64,000 nucleotides of DNA, taken from assembly GCA_024404025.1 (NCBI GenBank), contig JAKSQP010000001.1:186001-250000 (forward strand). The letters are read 5' to 3'. Source of the stretch: Clostridia bacterium. GTDB lineage: Bacteria > Bacillota > Clostridia > Oscillospirales > Acutalibacteraceae. Each line of letters begins with the position of its first letter. The stretch's first letter is position 1. The position numbers and the translations under genes are program-made. Below, piece by piece: positions 28,610 to 36,643 of this stretch. The notes below the pieces were generated by a model. The model was not told the origin of the DNA and made no database searches. It was given only the letters and a program-made list of their open reading frames with translations.

Positions 28610-28834
28610 ATGCTTGATAAAATTTCATTGGCTCTCGTCATTATCGGCGCAATCAACTGGGGCAGCATCGGTCTTTTTCAGTTTGATATCGTTGCATGGA
28701 TATTCGGCGGTCAGGGAGCGATTCTCAGCAGAATCATCTATACTCTCGTTGCTCTTGCAGGTATCTGGTGCATTTCGCTTCTCTTCAGAGATTCCGAAGG
28801 CGTTGCGATAACTGATAATGATTCGGACAATTAA
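28610..28834 (+). CDS. DUF378 small membrane protein
   Basis: 74 residues with two membrane helices. The start MLDKISLALVIIGAINWGSI with the INWG motif and the short C-terminal hydrophilic tail are the hallmark of the DUF378 (YuzA-like) family, whose function is unknown. ATG 28610 is chosen because AAGGAG lies eight bases upstream; the frame is open earlier but without a site. It is co-directional with rfbC and followed by a terminator. Confidence 0.85.
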   Translation: MLDKISLALVIIGAINWGSIGLFQFDIVAWIFGGQGAILSRIIYTLVALAGIWCISLLFRDSEGVAITDNDSDN

Positions 28835-28845
28835 AAAAGGAAACC

Positions 28846-28874
28846 GCCTCATCGGATGATGGGGCAGTTTTTTT
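28846..28874 (+). terminator. Terminator after the DUF378 gene
   Basis: GCCTCATC (28846-28853), loop GGAT, GATGGGGC (28858-28865) with one G-T pair, then CAG and seven Ts. Confidence 0.75.
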
Positions 28875-28876
28875 GC

Positions 28877-29323
28877 CTACTTTATAATTTCGATTTTAAA
28901 CACGGCCTTGCGGATTTTGTTGCTTGTTGTTTTGATGCAGGGCTTGTGGGCATCCTGCGGAGCAAGAAAGGCGAAAGTGCCTTCGTCAAGAGAAACTCTT
29001 GAAACGCCGCAGGTTTTTTCTTTGAAAAATTCTATGTCGGGTTTATAGCCGGTCGATTCTCTGCAATCGGAGGCAGGCACAACATCAATCGCTTCGCAGC
29101 CAGTGATCGCATACTGAAGATCATTGAAGCATCTGTGAGCTTCATAGTCTCCTCCGAGAGCAGGCTCATATTCCGAAATGCCCGCTTTAACGCCTTCGCA
29201 GACCTCATAGCTGCCCGTCGGGATGGTTTTCAGATCGCTTTTTTCGATAAAATCGGCAATTGCATTGAAACGCTCGTCGATGCCGGCATATTGTCTTAAG
29301 TTTTCAATTTTATCATAAATCAT
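28877..29323 (-). CDS. YhcH/YjgK/YiaL-family protein (DUF386)
   Basis: 148-residue cupin-like protein. The family motif region EAHRCFNDLQYAITG (around residue 83) and the later PQDAHKPC carry the conserved His residues of the metal-containing pocket. In relatives (TabA, YhcH, NanQ) it acts in carbohydrate processing, such as anomerisation of sialic acid. Convergent with DUF378 and divergent from the HD/Gfo-Idh/rhamnosidase genes, so a sugar-related role is plausible here. AAAGGA lies upstream of the ATG. Confidence 0.8.
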   Translation of the reverse strand: MIYDKIENLRQYAGIDERFNAIADFIEKSDLKTIPTGSYEVCEGVKAGISEYEPALGGDYEAHRCFNDLQYAITGCEAIDVVPASDCRESTGYKPDIEFFKEKTCGVSRVSLDEGTFAFLAPQDAHKPCIKTTSNKIRKAVFKIEIIK

Positions 29324-29345
29324 TTTTATCAGTCCTTTCGGTTAT

Positions 29346-29373
29346 ATTTTAGTCTTTTTTTGCCGAATGTCAA
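29346..29373 (-). promoter_or_regulatory. Promoter of the YhcH-like gene
   Basis: Minus strand TTGACA, 16 bases, TAAAAT, 23 bases before the ATG. It faces away from the promoter at 29388. Confidence 0.6.
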
Positions 29374-29387
29374 CATAAATATGCTGA

Positions 29388-29416
29388 TTGACACAGCTTT
29401 AAAGATGTGATAATAT
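29388..29416 (+). promoter_or_regulatory. Promoter of the HD hydrolase / sugar gene group
   Basis: TTGACA, 17 bases, TAATAT; the ATG is 30 bases downstream. It is divergent from the YhcH promoter, with only 14 bp between their -35 boxes, so one regulator could serve both. Confidence 0.7.
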
Positions 29417-29445
29417 TACATAAATATAATAAAAGGGGTATTGTT

Positions 29446-29994
29446 ATGATTTCGAGAGAAGAAGCGCTTGATTTTCTTAAAGAATATAACAAAGAGCCGT
29501 TCCATATTCTCCACGGCGAAACCGTTGAGGGCGTTATGAGATGGTATGCAAAAGAACTCGGTTACGGCGATGAAGCCGATTTCTGGGCTCTTGTCGGTCT
29601 TCTTCATGATATTGATTTTGAAATGTATCCCGAAGAACATTGCGTCAAGTGCGTTGAAATTCTCAAATCAAAGGGCATTGACGATGCCGTTATTCACGGC
29701 GTGTGCAGCCACGGCTGCGGCAGATGCTCCGATGTTGAGCCTGCTCATCAGATGGAAAAGGTGCTTTATGCGGCTGATGAGCTTACGGGACTTATCGGCG
29801 CAGCGGCGCTGATGAGACCTTCAAAAAGTGTTCAGGATATGGAACTTAAATCCCTTAAGAAAAAATTCAAGGATAAAAAGTTTGCGGCAGGCTGTTCAAG
29901 AGAGGTCATCTCCGAGGGAGCCGAAATGCTCGGCTGGGAGATCGATGAACTGCTTGAAAAAACTCTTGAAGCTATGAAAAGCTTCTGCGACTGA
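29446..29994 (+). CDS. HD-domain phosphohydrolase (HDIG-type)
   Basis: 182 residues with a single HD domain: H in HILHGETVEG, the HD pair in GLLHDIDFEMYPEEHC, and a later acidic metal ligand. Members hydrolyse nucleotides or other phosphates; the substrate here is unknown. The ATG at 29446 has AAAAGGGG eight bases before it, so the longer upstream frame is rejected. It lies 15 bp before the Gfo/Idh gene and shares its promoter. Confidence 0.8.
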   Translation: MISREEALDFLKEYNKEPFHILHGETVEGVMRWYAKELGYGDEADFWALVGLLHDIDFEMYPEEHCVKCVEILKSKGIDDAVIHGVCSHGCGRCSDVEPAHQMEKVLYAADELTGLIGAAALMRPSKSVQDMELKSLKKKFKDKKFAAGCSREVISEGAEMLGWEIDELLEKTLEAMKSFCD

Positions 29995-30009
29995 CGGGAG
30001 GAAAATAAT

Positions 30010-31068
30010 ATGGCTAAATTCAGAGTAGGAATCATCGGATGCGGCGGAATATGCAAAGCAGCTCATATTCCCGCATATCTTCTTGAAAAAAGAGCGGAGA
30101 TAGTTGCTGTTTGTGATATTAAACCCGAAAGAGCGGAATTTGTCAGAAAAACTTTTTTCAGAAACGCAAAAACATATACGGATTATAAAGAGCTTCTTAA
30201 GGATGAAAGCATAGATTATGTTGATATATGCACTCCGAATTATCTTCATTCGATAATTGCCGTTGATGCTCTCAACGCAGGGAAAAATGTTCTCTGCGAA
30301 AAGCCCGATGCTGTCAGCGTTGAAGAAGCGCTTAAAATGAAAGAGGCTTCCGAGAAAAACGGAAAGCGCCTTATGATCATCAGAAACAACAGATATATCG
30401 GCACCTCACAGAATGTAAGAAAGCTCATTGATGCAGGAGAATTCGGTGAATTTTATGCCGGCAGATGCGGATGGGTGCGCCGCAGAGGAATCCCCGGCAA
30501 GGGCGGATGGTTCACAACAAAGGCAATGTCCGGCGGCGGACCGCTTATTGATCTCGGCGTTCACATGATCGACCTTGCAATATGGTTTATGGGAAATCCC
30601 AAGCCGGTGAGCGTCAGCGGAAACACTTTCTGCAAGTTTGCCGACTGCGATGTCAGTGATTCGCCGGAATCGAAATTCGGCGATAAGGTCGAGGGCGGCA
30701 CATTCGATGTTGAAGACCTTGCAATGGGCTTTATCAGATTCGATAACGGCGCCGTGCTTCAGATTGAATTTTCGTGGGCATCAAACATAAAAAAAGAGCG
30801 CAGATTCGTTGAACTTCGTGGCGATAAGGCCGGACTTTCGTGGCACGGAGGAAAAGCCGATGTTTTCTATGAGGTCAACGGAAAGCAGAAAAACAAAAAG
30901 GTCAGCGGCAGAACGCTTGACGGACATAAAAACAATATCAGCCACTTTATTGATGTGCTTGAAGGCTCGGCGGAACCGATATTCGTTCCCGAACAGGGTA
31001 TCGATATGATAAAAATCCTCTCGGCAATTTATGAATCCGCAAAAACCGGAAAAGAAGTTTTACTTTAA
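30010..31068 (+). CDS. Gfo/Idh/MocA-family NAD(P)-dependent oxidoreductase
   Basis: N-terminal Rossmann fold with GIIGCGGICKAAHIPAY, the family motif CEKP (about residues 97-100) and the catalytic-site region DLGVHMIDLAIWFMG. 352 residues, typical length. Such enzymes oxidise sugars or inositols. It is transcribed with a GH78-like rhamnosidase, so its substrate may be a sugar released by that enzyme (inference). GGGAGG precedes the ATG. Confidence 0.87.
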   Translation: MAKFRVGIIGCGGICKAAHIPAYLLEKRAEIVAVCDIKPERAEFVRKTFFRNAKTYTDYKELLKDESIDYVDICTPNYLHSIIAVDALNAGKNVLCEKPDAVSVEEALKMKEASEKNGKRLMIIRNNRYIGTSQNVRKLIDAGEFGEFYAGRCGWVRRRGIPGKGGWFTTKAMSGGGPLIDLGVHMIDLAIWFMGNPKPVSVSGNTFCKFADCDVSDSPESKFGDKVEGGTFDVEDLAMGFIRFDNGAVLQIEFSWASNIKKERRFVELRGDKAGLSWHGGKADVFYEVNGKQKNKKVSGRTLDGHKNNISHFIDVLEGSAEPIFVPEQGIDMIKILSAIYESAKTGKEVLL

Positions 31069-31078
31069 GAGGTAATTT

Positions 31079-33205
31079 ATGAATAAGTTTGAAATGTTTT
31101 CGGGAGCGAAATTTCTCAAATCTGCCGAAGGCTCAATGTCTCCGAGATTCAGAGGCCGATTCGGCGCAAAGAAAGGCGAAAAAGCGGAAATAACCGTTTG
31201 CGGACTCGGCTTTTTCAGACTTTATATCAACGGAAAAAGAACGGATGATTCCGTTTTTGCTCCTGTAACGAGCTTTTATCATCATTTTGAAGGATGCTTC
31301 TGTGAGGAAGAACTCGGCGAGGAGCTTGCCTGCCGTGTTTACTGCATGAAATACGATATTTCCGATCTGCTTGTTGACGGAGAAAATGTTCTCTGCGTTG
31401 AGGTCGGACCGGGCTGGTATTTCAATTACAAGGGAGAATGCACTCTCTGCTATAAGATCGAAATTGCAGACAGAGTTGTTCTTTCGGATGAATCGGTTAA
31501 GGTTAATGACGGTCCGCTTACCTTCTTTAAATTCACCAAGGGTGAAAAACAGGATTTCACGAAGCCCTGCCTTGACGATAACTGGATAAATCCCGATTTT
31601 GATGACGGTGCATGGCAGAATGCGGTTGAATATGCCATGCCGGAAACCGAATTTTATATTCAGGATTGTCCGAATGACAGAGTTATCAGAACGATCAAGC
31701 CGCTTCTTATCGGCGAAACCGAGAATACACTTATATATGACGCCGGCGAAAACATCACCGGCAGCTATGTTTTTACCTGCGATAAGGCAAACGAAAAGAT
31801 TTCCGTTGTTGTTTCCGAAGAACTTGATTCCGACGGAAAGCCTCACGAGGATTGGACCCAGGGTCAGTTTGCCGAATTCATAACAGACGGAAAAGACAGA
31901 GAATATAAGCTTCTTTTCACCTGGCACGCATTCAGATATTTTGAAATCAGCAAGGGTGCGGATGTTATCGGAGTTGATGTTATTCATTGCGATGCTCCCG
32001 TAACATCGTCTTTCAAATGTGAAAATGAAGTGCTTAACTGGATGTATAACGCTTTCATCAGAACGCAGCTTTGCAATATGCACGCAGGCATTCCCTCCGA
32101 CTGCCCTCACCTTGAACGCAGAGGATATACCGGCGACGGACAACTCACCTGCGAAGCGGTTATGATGATGCTTGAAACCGAAAAATTCTATCGCAAATGG
32201 ATGGAGGATATTTCAGACTGCCGGGACAGAAAATCCGGCAATGTTCAGTATACAGCTCCTTATGCTCATTGCGGCGGCGGTCCCGGCGGATGGGGAAGCG
32301 CAATTTCGGAGGTCCCTTATGTTTTTTATAAGCATTTCGGGGACATAAAGCCTGCCGAAAAATATTTTGATGGTATGTTAAGATACCTTGATTATCTTGA
32401 GAATCACAGCGAAAACGATCTTGTGACGAGCGGTCAACCGACATTGTGGTGCCTCGGAGAATGGTGCTCTCCCCAGCTTGTTCACGGTTCGAGACCCGAT
32501 ATTCCCGAGCCTTTTGTCAATACATATTTCTATATCAGAATGATAGATAAAATGTGCGAGATAGCGGATGTCCTCGGAAAAAGCGAAATAAGAACGGAGC
32601 TTGTCTTTATAAGAAAGAGAAAGGTCAAGGCAATTTACGATAAGTATTTTGACGAAGCAACCGGAGATTTTGCAAACAATCTCAACAGCGCAAATGCGTT
32701 TGCTCTTGAAATCGGAATCGGCGACGAAAGAACGCTTCTTAATCTCGTTGAAAAGGTCAGAACGCAGCCGCTTGACACGGGCATATTCGGAACGGAGCTT
32801 GTTGCAAAGAACCTTTTCAAAAACGGCTATTTTGACGAAGCGGTGGAATTCCTTTCAAGGGAGGAATATCCGTCATTCGGCTTTATGATGAAATCGGGCG
32901 CAACAACGCTCTGGGAGGAATGGAAAAATCCCCGTTCAATGTCGCATCCGATGTTCGGAAGCGCAGTTAAATTCCTGTTCTCATATATCCTCGGCATCCG
33001 TCAGCCCGAAAATTCGGCAGGATATAAAAAGCTGATAATCGAGCCGAAAACAAATGATGTTACGGGCAGCGCAGAGGGATATTTTGAGATCCCCGCCGGC
33101 AGAGTTTCCGTCAGCATCAACCGTGAAAAGAACGAATGCACCGTCAGCGTTCCCGCAGGCGTTGAATATGAAGTTGTTTTTGACGGTAAGGTCAACATAA
33201 AATAA
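31079..33205 (+). CDS. GH78-like alpha-L-rhamnosidase, probably intracellular
   Basis: 708 residues without a signal peptide. A beta-sandwich N-terminal part with the typical FRLYINGKRTDD strand is followed by an (alpha/alpha)6 catalytic region. The motif SDCPHLERRGYTGDGQ (around residue 343) corresponds to the GH78 consensus DCPQRDERLGWTGD that bears the catalytic acid, and the late segment SGATTLWEEW matches the family's second acidic site. It is shorter than most GH78 proteins, mainly in the N-terminal domains. It lies ten bases after the oxidoreductase gene with GAGGT upstream. Substrate assignment is by family. Confidence 0.78.
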   Translation: MNKFEMFSGAKFLKSAEGSMSPRFRGRFGAKKGEKAEITVCGLGFFRLYINGKRTDDSVFAPVTSFYHHFEGCFCEEELGEELACRVYCMKYDISDLLVDGENVLCVEVGPGWYFNYKGECTLCYKIEIADRVVLSDESVKVNDGPLTFFKFTKGEKQDFTKPCLDDNWINPDFDDGAWQNAVEYAMPETEFYIQDCPNDRVIRTIKPLLIGETENTLIYDAGENITGSYVFTCDKANEKISVVVSEELDSDGKPHEDWTQGQFAEFITDGKDREYKLLFTWHAFRYFEISKGADVIGVDVIHCDAPVTSSFKCENEVLNWMYNAFIRTQLCNMHAGIPSDCPHLERRGYTGDGQLTCEAVMMMLETEKFYRKWMEDISDCRDRKSGNVQYTAPYAHCGGGPGGWGSAISEVPYVFYKHFGDIKPAEKYFDGMLRYLDYLENHSENDLVTSGQPTLWCLGEWCSPQLVHGSRPDIPEPFVNTYFYIRMIDKMCEIADVLGKSEIRTELVFIRKRKVKAIYDKYFDEATGDFANNLNSANAFALEIGIGDERTLLNLVEKVRTQPLDTGIFGTELVAKNLFKNGYFDEAVEFLSREEYPSFGFMMKSGATTLWEEWKNPRSMSHPMFGSAVKFLFSYILGIRQPENSAGYKKLIIEPKTNDVTGSAEGYFEIPAGRVSVSINREKNECTVSVPAGVEYEVVFDGKVNIK

Positions 33206-33209
33206 TATT

Positions 33210-34097
33210 ATGCCGAGAAAAATTGATTATACGGTGCCGGAGCAGTATGACGGCAAAAAAGCAATATCATTTCTGCGGGGCTTCTGCGGACTTTCAACAA
33301 GGCTTGTTCGCTCGCTCAAATTCAGCGAAGGCGGAATGAAGCTCAACGGGATTCATGTCAGAACGATCGACAGAGTGAAATGCGGGGATGTTATAAGCAT
33401 CTGTATCCCCGATGACGGAAACGGAATCGAGCCTCTGCGGGCAGAGCTTGATATTGTCTATGAGGATGACGATATAATTGTAATAAATAAAAGCCCGTTT
33501 ATGGCTATGCATCCGACCCACAACCATCAGGGGGATACTCTTGCCAACGCCCTTTGCGCCTATATGAATGATAAGGGCAAAAATCCGACCTTCAGAGCGG
33601 TCGGAAGGCTTGATAAGGGCACTTCGGGGCTTGTTGTCTGCGCTCTCAATCAGCTTTCGGCGTGCAGGCTTTCGGGAAAGGTCAAAAAGGAGTATGCCGC
33701 TCTTGTTGAAGGAAGGATCGGGAAATCAGGCACGGTTGATGTGCCGATTTTCAGACCCGATCCGATGAAAACCCTGCGTGCCTGCTCGTATGAACTCGGC
33801 AATGAGCCGGCGGTTACCCATTGGAAAACTGAAAAGCAGTTTGAAAATGCGGCGCTGATAAGGCTGAATCTTGAAACGGGCAGAACACATCAGATAAGAG
33901 TTCATATGGCGTATATCGGCCATCCGCTTGCGGGAGATAATATGTACGGGAGCTTTATGCCGGAGATAGGGCATCAGCTTTTGCATTGCGCAAAATGCAC
34001 ATTTATACATCCCGTAACAAATAAAGAAATGGTTTTTGAGGGCGATTTCTGCTCCGATTTCAAGGAAATTCTGTATAAAATGAATAACAAGGCGTAA
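33210..34097 (+). CDS. RluA-family pseudouridine synthase
   Basis: An N-terminal S4-like RNA-binding segment (residues about 15-75, RLVRSLKFSEGGMKLNG) is followed by the catalytic domain with GRLDKGTSGLVV (Asp near 134) and the C-terminal GRTHQIRVHMAYIGHPLAGD motif. 295 residues. The target uridine in rRNA or tRNA cannot be assigned. It begins four bases after the rhamnosidase stop without a good ribosome site, so translation may be coupled to the preceding gene. Confidence 0.88.
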   Translation: MPRKIDYTVPEQYDGKKAISFLRGFCGLSTRLVRSLKFSEGGMKLNGIHVRTIDRVKCGDVISICIPDDGNGIEPLRAELDIVYEDDDIIVINKSPFMAMHPTHNHQGDTLANALCAYMNDKGKNPTFRAVGRLDKGTSGLVVCALNQLSACRLSGKVKKEYAALVEGRIGKSGTVDVPIFRPDPMKTLRACSYELGNEPAVTHWKTEKQFENAALIRLNLETGRTHQIRVHMAYIGHPLAGDNMYGSFMPEIGHQLLHCAKCTFIHPVTNKEMVFEGDFCSDFKEILYKMNNKA

Positions 34098-34154
34098 ATA
34101 TACGGCGAATATTGCATATTGTGCATAATGTTTACAAATATTGTATTTTTATAC

Positions 34155-34182
34155 TTGACAAGCAAAAAATTGATGTTATAAT
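34155..34182 (+). promoter_or_regulatory. Promoter of the amino-acid ABC importer operon
   Basis: TTGACA, 16 bases, TATAAT. The binding-protein ATG is 34 bases downstream, after ACGGAGGT. No T-box or riboswitch features were seen in the 118-bp gap. Confidence 0.75.
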
Positions 34183-34215
34183 TAAAACATCCTAAATTTT
34201 ACGGAGGTAATATAA

Positions 34216-34980
34216 ATGAAAAAACTTGCAAAAATTCTTGCTGTTGTAATGGTTATTGCGGTTGCAGCATCAATGTTCGCTTCATGCGGAAAAGAAGAAC
34301 CCGAAGCTCCCGTTGAAAAGACAAAGCTCGTTATGGGCACAAGCGCAGACTTCCCTCCCTATGAATATGTTGAAGATAACGGCGACTATGCAGGCATCGA
34401 CATCGAAATAATCAGAGGCTTTGCCGACGCTTATAATTATGACCTTGAAATTCAGGATATGGATTTCAAATCAATCATCACCGCTGTTAATTCAAAGGCT
34501 GTTGACTTCGGTATGTCCGGATTCACAATTACCGACGAAAGAAAGCTCAGCGTTAACTTCTCCGATCCTTACGAAATCACCTGCCAGTCGATCCTCGTTC
34601 TTGAAGGATCAGACATCAAGACAAAAGAAGATCTTGCCGGTAAGCTTATCGGCGTTCAGGCAGGCACAACCGGTGACGATTTCGTTACAGAAGATTTCGG
34701 TCAGGATGCTGTTAACCAGTATGATAAATATTCACTTGCCATTCAGGCTCTCTTAAACAAGCAGGTTGACTGCGTTGTTCTCGATGAGCAGACCGCAGTT
34801 GAATTCCTTAAAGCCAACCCCAGCATCAAGAAGCTTGACACAGCTTACGGCGAAGAGCAGTATGCAGTTGCATTCAACTTTGAAGACACAGAGCTTCTCG
34901 GTCAGTTCAACGAATATCTTGCAAAGATTAAGGCAGACGGTTCTCTCGATGCTATCTTCGCAAAGTATAAAGAAGCATAA
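34216..34980 (+). CDS. Polar amino-acid ABC transporter substrate-binding lipoprotein
   Basis: Lipoprotein with a signal peptide ending in the lipobox MFASC (Cys at residue 24). The mature part is a type II periplasmic-binding fold of the SBP_bac_3 family: GTSADFPPYEY, YAGIDIEIIRGFA, the ligand-site region DFGMSGFTITDERK and GVQAGTTGDDF. The conserved Asp and Arg in these stretches bind the alpha-amino and carboxyl groups. 254 residues. It forms one operon with permease and ATPase. The amino acid transported is not clear. Confidence 0.9.
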   Translation: MKKLAKILAVVMVIAVAASMFASCGKEEPEAPVEKTKLVMGTSADFPPYEYVEDNGDYAGIDIEIIRGFADAYNYDLEIQDMDFKSIITAVNSKAVDFGMSGFTITDERKLSVNFSDPYEITCQSILVLEGSDIKTKEDLAGKLIGVQAGTTGDDFVTEDFGQDAVNQYDKYSLAIQALLNKQVDCVVLDEQTAVEFLKANPSIKKLDTAYGEEQYAVAFNFEDTELLGQFNEYLAKIKADGSLDAIFAKYKEA

Positions 34981-35072
34981 TTTTAACAGCATGGCATAAT
35001 GATTTGAGGCATCGGATCAAACCCCGATGTCTCAATTTCGGTTTAATACTTTTTTCGAAAGAAGGTATGAAT

Positions 35073-35852
35073 ATGGGAGTTCTGAGTTTCTCAAAATGGA
35101 TTGCGGAAGCTCCCGCATGGGTCCTTTCTCTGCCTGAAGGATTACAAAATCTTGTTTTTCAGCTTTATCAGACTTTTATCTATAAAGACAGATGGCAGTT
35201 CTTTACATCCGGCCTTAAAATAACATTTATCGTTACTATCGGTGCGCTTTTAATGGGCGTTGTTATCGGCCTTGTGCTTGCTATCATCAGAACTATGAAA
35301 GAAAGCTATACCGCCACGAAGCCGCCTGTTATTTTAAGAATTCTGAATTTCTTTACTGAAATATATCTTACCGTCATCAGAGGAACTCCTATGATGGTTC
35401 AGCTTCTTATTATGGGATTCGTTATTATGGTTCCCAAAACGGAAGAGGGCAGAATTATATGCGGTATTCTTACTCTCGGCATAAATTCAGGCGCCTATGT
35501 TGCCGAAATAGTCCGTTCCGGTCTTATGTCGGTTGATAAAGGTCAGGCGGAAGCAGGCAGAAGCCTCGGATTCAGCTATGCCCAGACAATGTGGTATATC
35601 GTTATTCCTCAGGCAATCAAGAATATTCTTCCTGCTCTCGGCAACGAAATGATAACTCTTCTCAAGGATACTTCTCTTGTTTCGGTTATCGCTCTTCGTG
35701 ATGTAACAAAGCAGACGCAGAATATTATCAGCAAAACATATTCAGCGATGGTGCCCTATATTTCGCTGGCAATTATCTATCTCGTTATAGTTATAGCAAT
35801 GACCAAGCTGCTCAGAGCATTTGAAAAGAGGTTGAGAAAGAGTGACCATTGA
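35073..35852 (+). CDS. Polar amino-acid ABC transporter permease
   Basis: HisM/GlnP-type permease: about five membrane helices, [11 protein letters not shown], and the EAA loop [22 protein letters not shown] that contacts the ATPase. Two nearby ATGs exist (35067, 35073); 35073 is preferred since AAGG ends seven bases before it. A single permease gene implies a homodimer. It overlaps the ATPase gene by 11 bases. Confidence 0.88.
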   Translation: MGVLSFSKWIAEAPAWVLSLPEGLQNLVFQLYQTFIYKDRWQFFTSGLKITFIVTIGALLMGVVIGLVLAIIRTMKESYTATKPPVILRILNFFTEIYLTVIRGTPMMVQLLIMGFVIMVPKTEEGRIICGILTLGINSGAYVAEIVRSGLMSVDKGQAEAGRSLGFSYAQTMWYIVIPQAIKNILPALGNEMITLLKDTSLVSVIALRDVTKQTQNIISKTYSAMVPYISLAIIYLVIVIAMTKLLRAFEKRLRKSDH

Positions 35853-36588
35853 GAATAATACGGTTATAAAGGTTGAAAATCTGCAAAAATCCTTTGGAAA
35901 AAATCATGTTCTCAAGGGTATTTCAACCGAAATCAAAAAGGGCGAGGTTGTTGTTATTATCGGCGCTTCCGGTTCGGGCAAATCAACATTTCTGAGATGC
36001 CTCAACTGCCTTGAAGACCCTACCGGCGGCAACATCTATTTTGACGGCGTTGACATTGCGGACACATCCGTTGATATAAATATCCACCGCCAGAAAATGG
36101 GAATGGTTTTTCAGCAGTTCAATCTTTTCCCTCACATGACTATTATGCGCAATATGACAATTGCTCCGATGAAGCTGCTTAAAATGAGCAAAGAGGAAGC
36201 CGAAGCGAAGGCACTTGAGCTTCTTGACAGAGTCGGACTTAAGGACAGAGCGAACGATTACCCGAGTATGCTTTCGGGCGGCCAGAAGCAGAGAATCGCA
36301 ATAGTGCGTGCGCTTGCAATGAATCCGCAGGTTATGCTTTTTGATGAGCCGACCTCGGCGCTTGACCCCGAAATGGTAGGCGAAGTTCTTGATGTTATGA
36401 AGAAGCTTGCAAACGAAGGCATGACGATGGTTATCGTTACTCACGAGATGGGCTTTGCAAAGGAAGTTGCTTCAAGAGTGGTCTTCATTGATGACGGTGT
36501 TATCGCAGAAGAAAACGCTCCTGCGGAATTCTTTTCGAATCCGCAGAATCCGAGACTTAAAGAGTTCCTTTCAAAAGTTCTTGCATAA
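35842..36588 (+). CDS. Polar amino-acid ABC transporter ATPase
   Basis: GlnQ/HisP-type ATPase: Walker [11 protein letters not shown]-loop [11 protein letters not shown], signature [15 protein letters not shown], Walker [15 protein letters not shown], and H-loop VTHEMGFA. 248 residues, standard length. The start is GTG at 35842 overlapping the permease end, with GAGG ten bases upstream. It is the last gene of the importer operon and followed by a strong terminator. Confidence 0.93.
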   Translation: MTIENNTVIKVENLQKSFGKNHVLKGISTEIKKGEVVVIIGASGSGKSTFLRCLNCLEDPTGGNIYFDGVDIADTSVDINIHRQKMGMVFQQFNLFPHMTIMRNMTIAPMKLLKMSKEEAEAKALELLDRVGLKDRANDYPSMLSGGQKQRIAIVRALAMNPQVMLFDEPTSALDPEMVGEVLDVMKKLANEGMTMVIVTHEMGFAKEVASRVVFIDDGVIAEENAPAEFFSNPQNPRLKEFLSKVLA

Positions 36589-36594
36589 AAATTC

Positions 36595-36632
36595 AGAGAC
36601 GGATTACCGAATCGGCAATCCGTCTCTTTTGC
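36595..36632 (+). terminator. Terminator of the amino-acid importer operon
   Basis: AGAGACGGATT (36595-36605) pairs with AATCCGTCTCT (36617-36627), followed by TTTT. The minus-strand rqcH gene ends just beyond, so it may serve both directions. Confidence 0.8.
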
Positions 36633-36643
36633 TATATTGAATA

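Noticed and set aside
34098-34154. ArgR-like or T-box control of the amino-acid importer
   Set aside because: TTGCATATTGTGCATAA looks partly palindromic but does not match an ARG box well, and there is no T-box or stem I structure.
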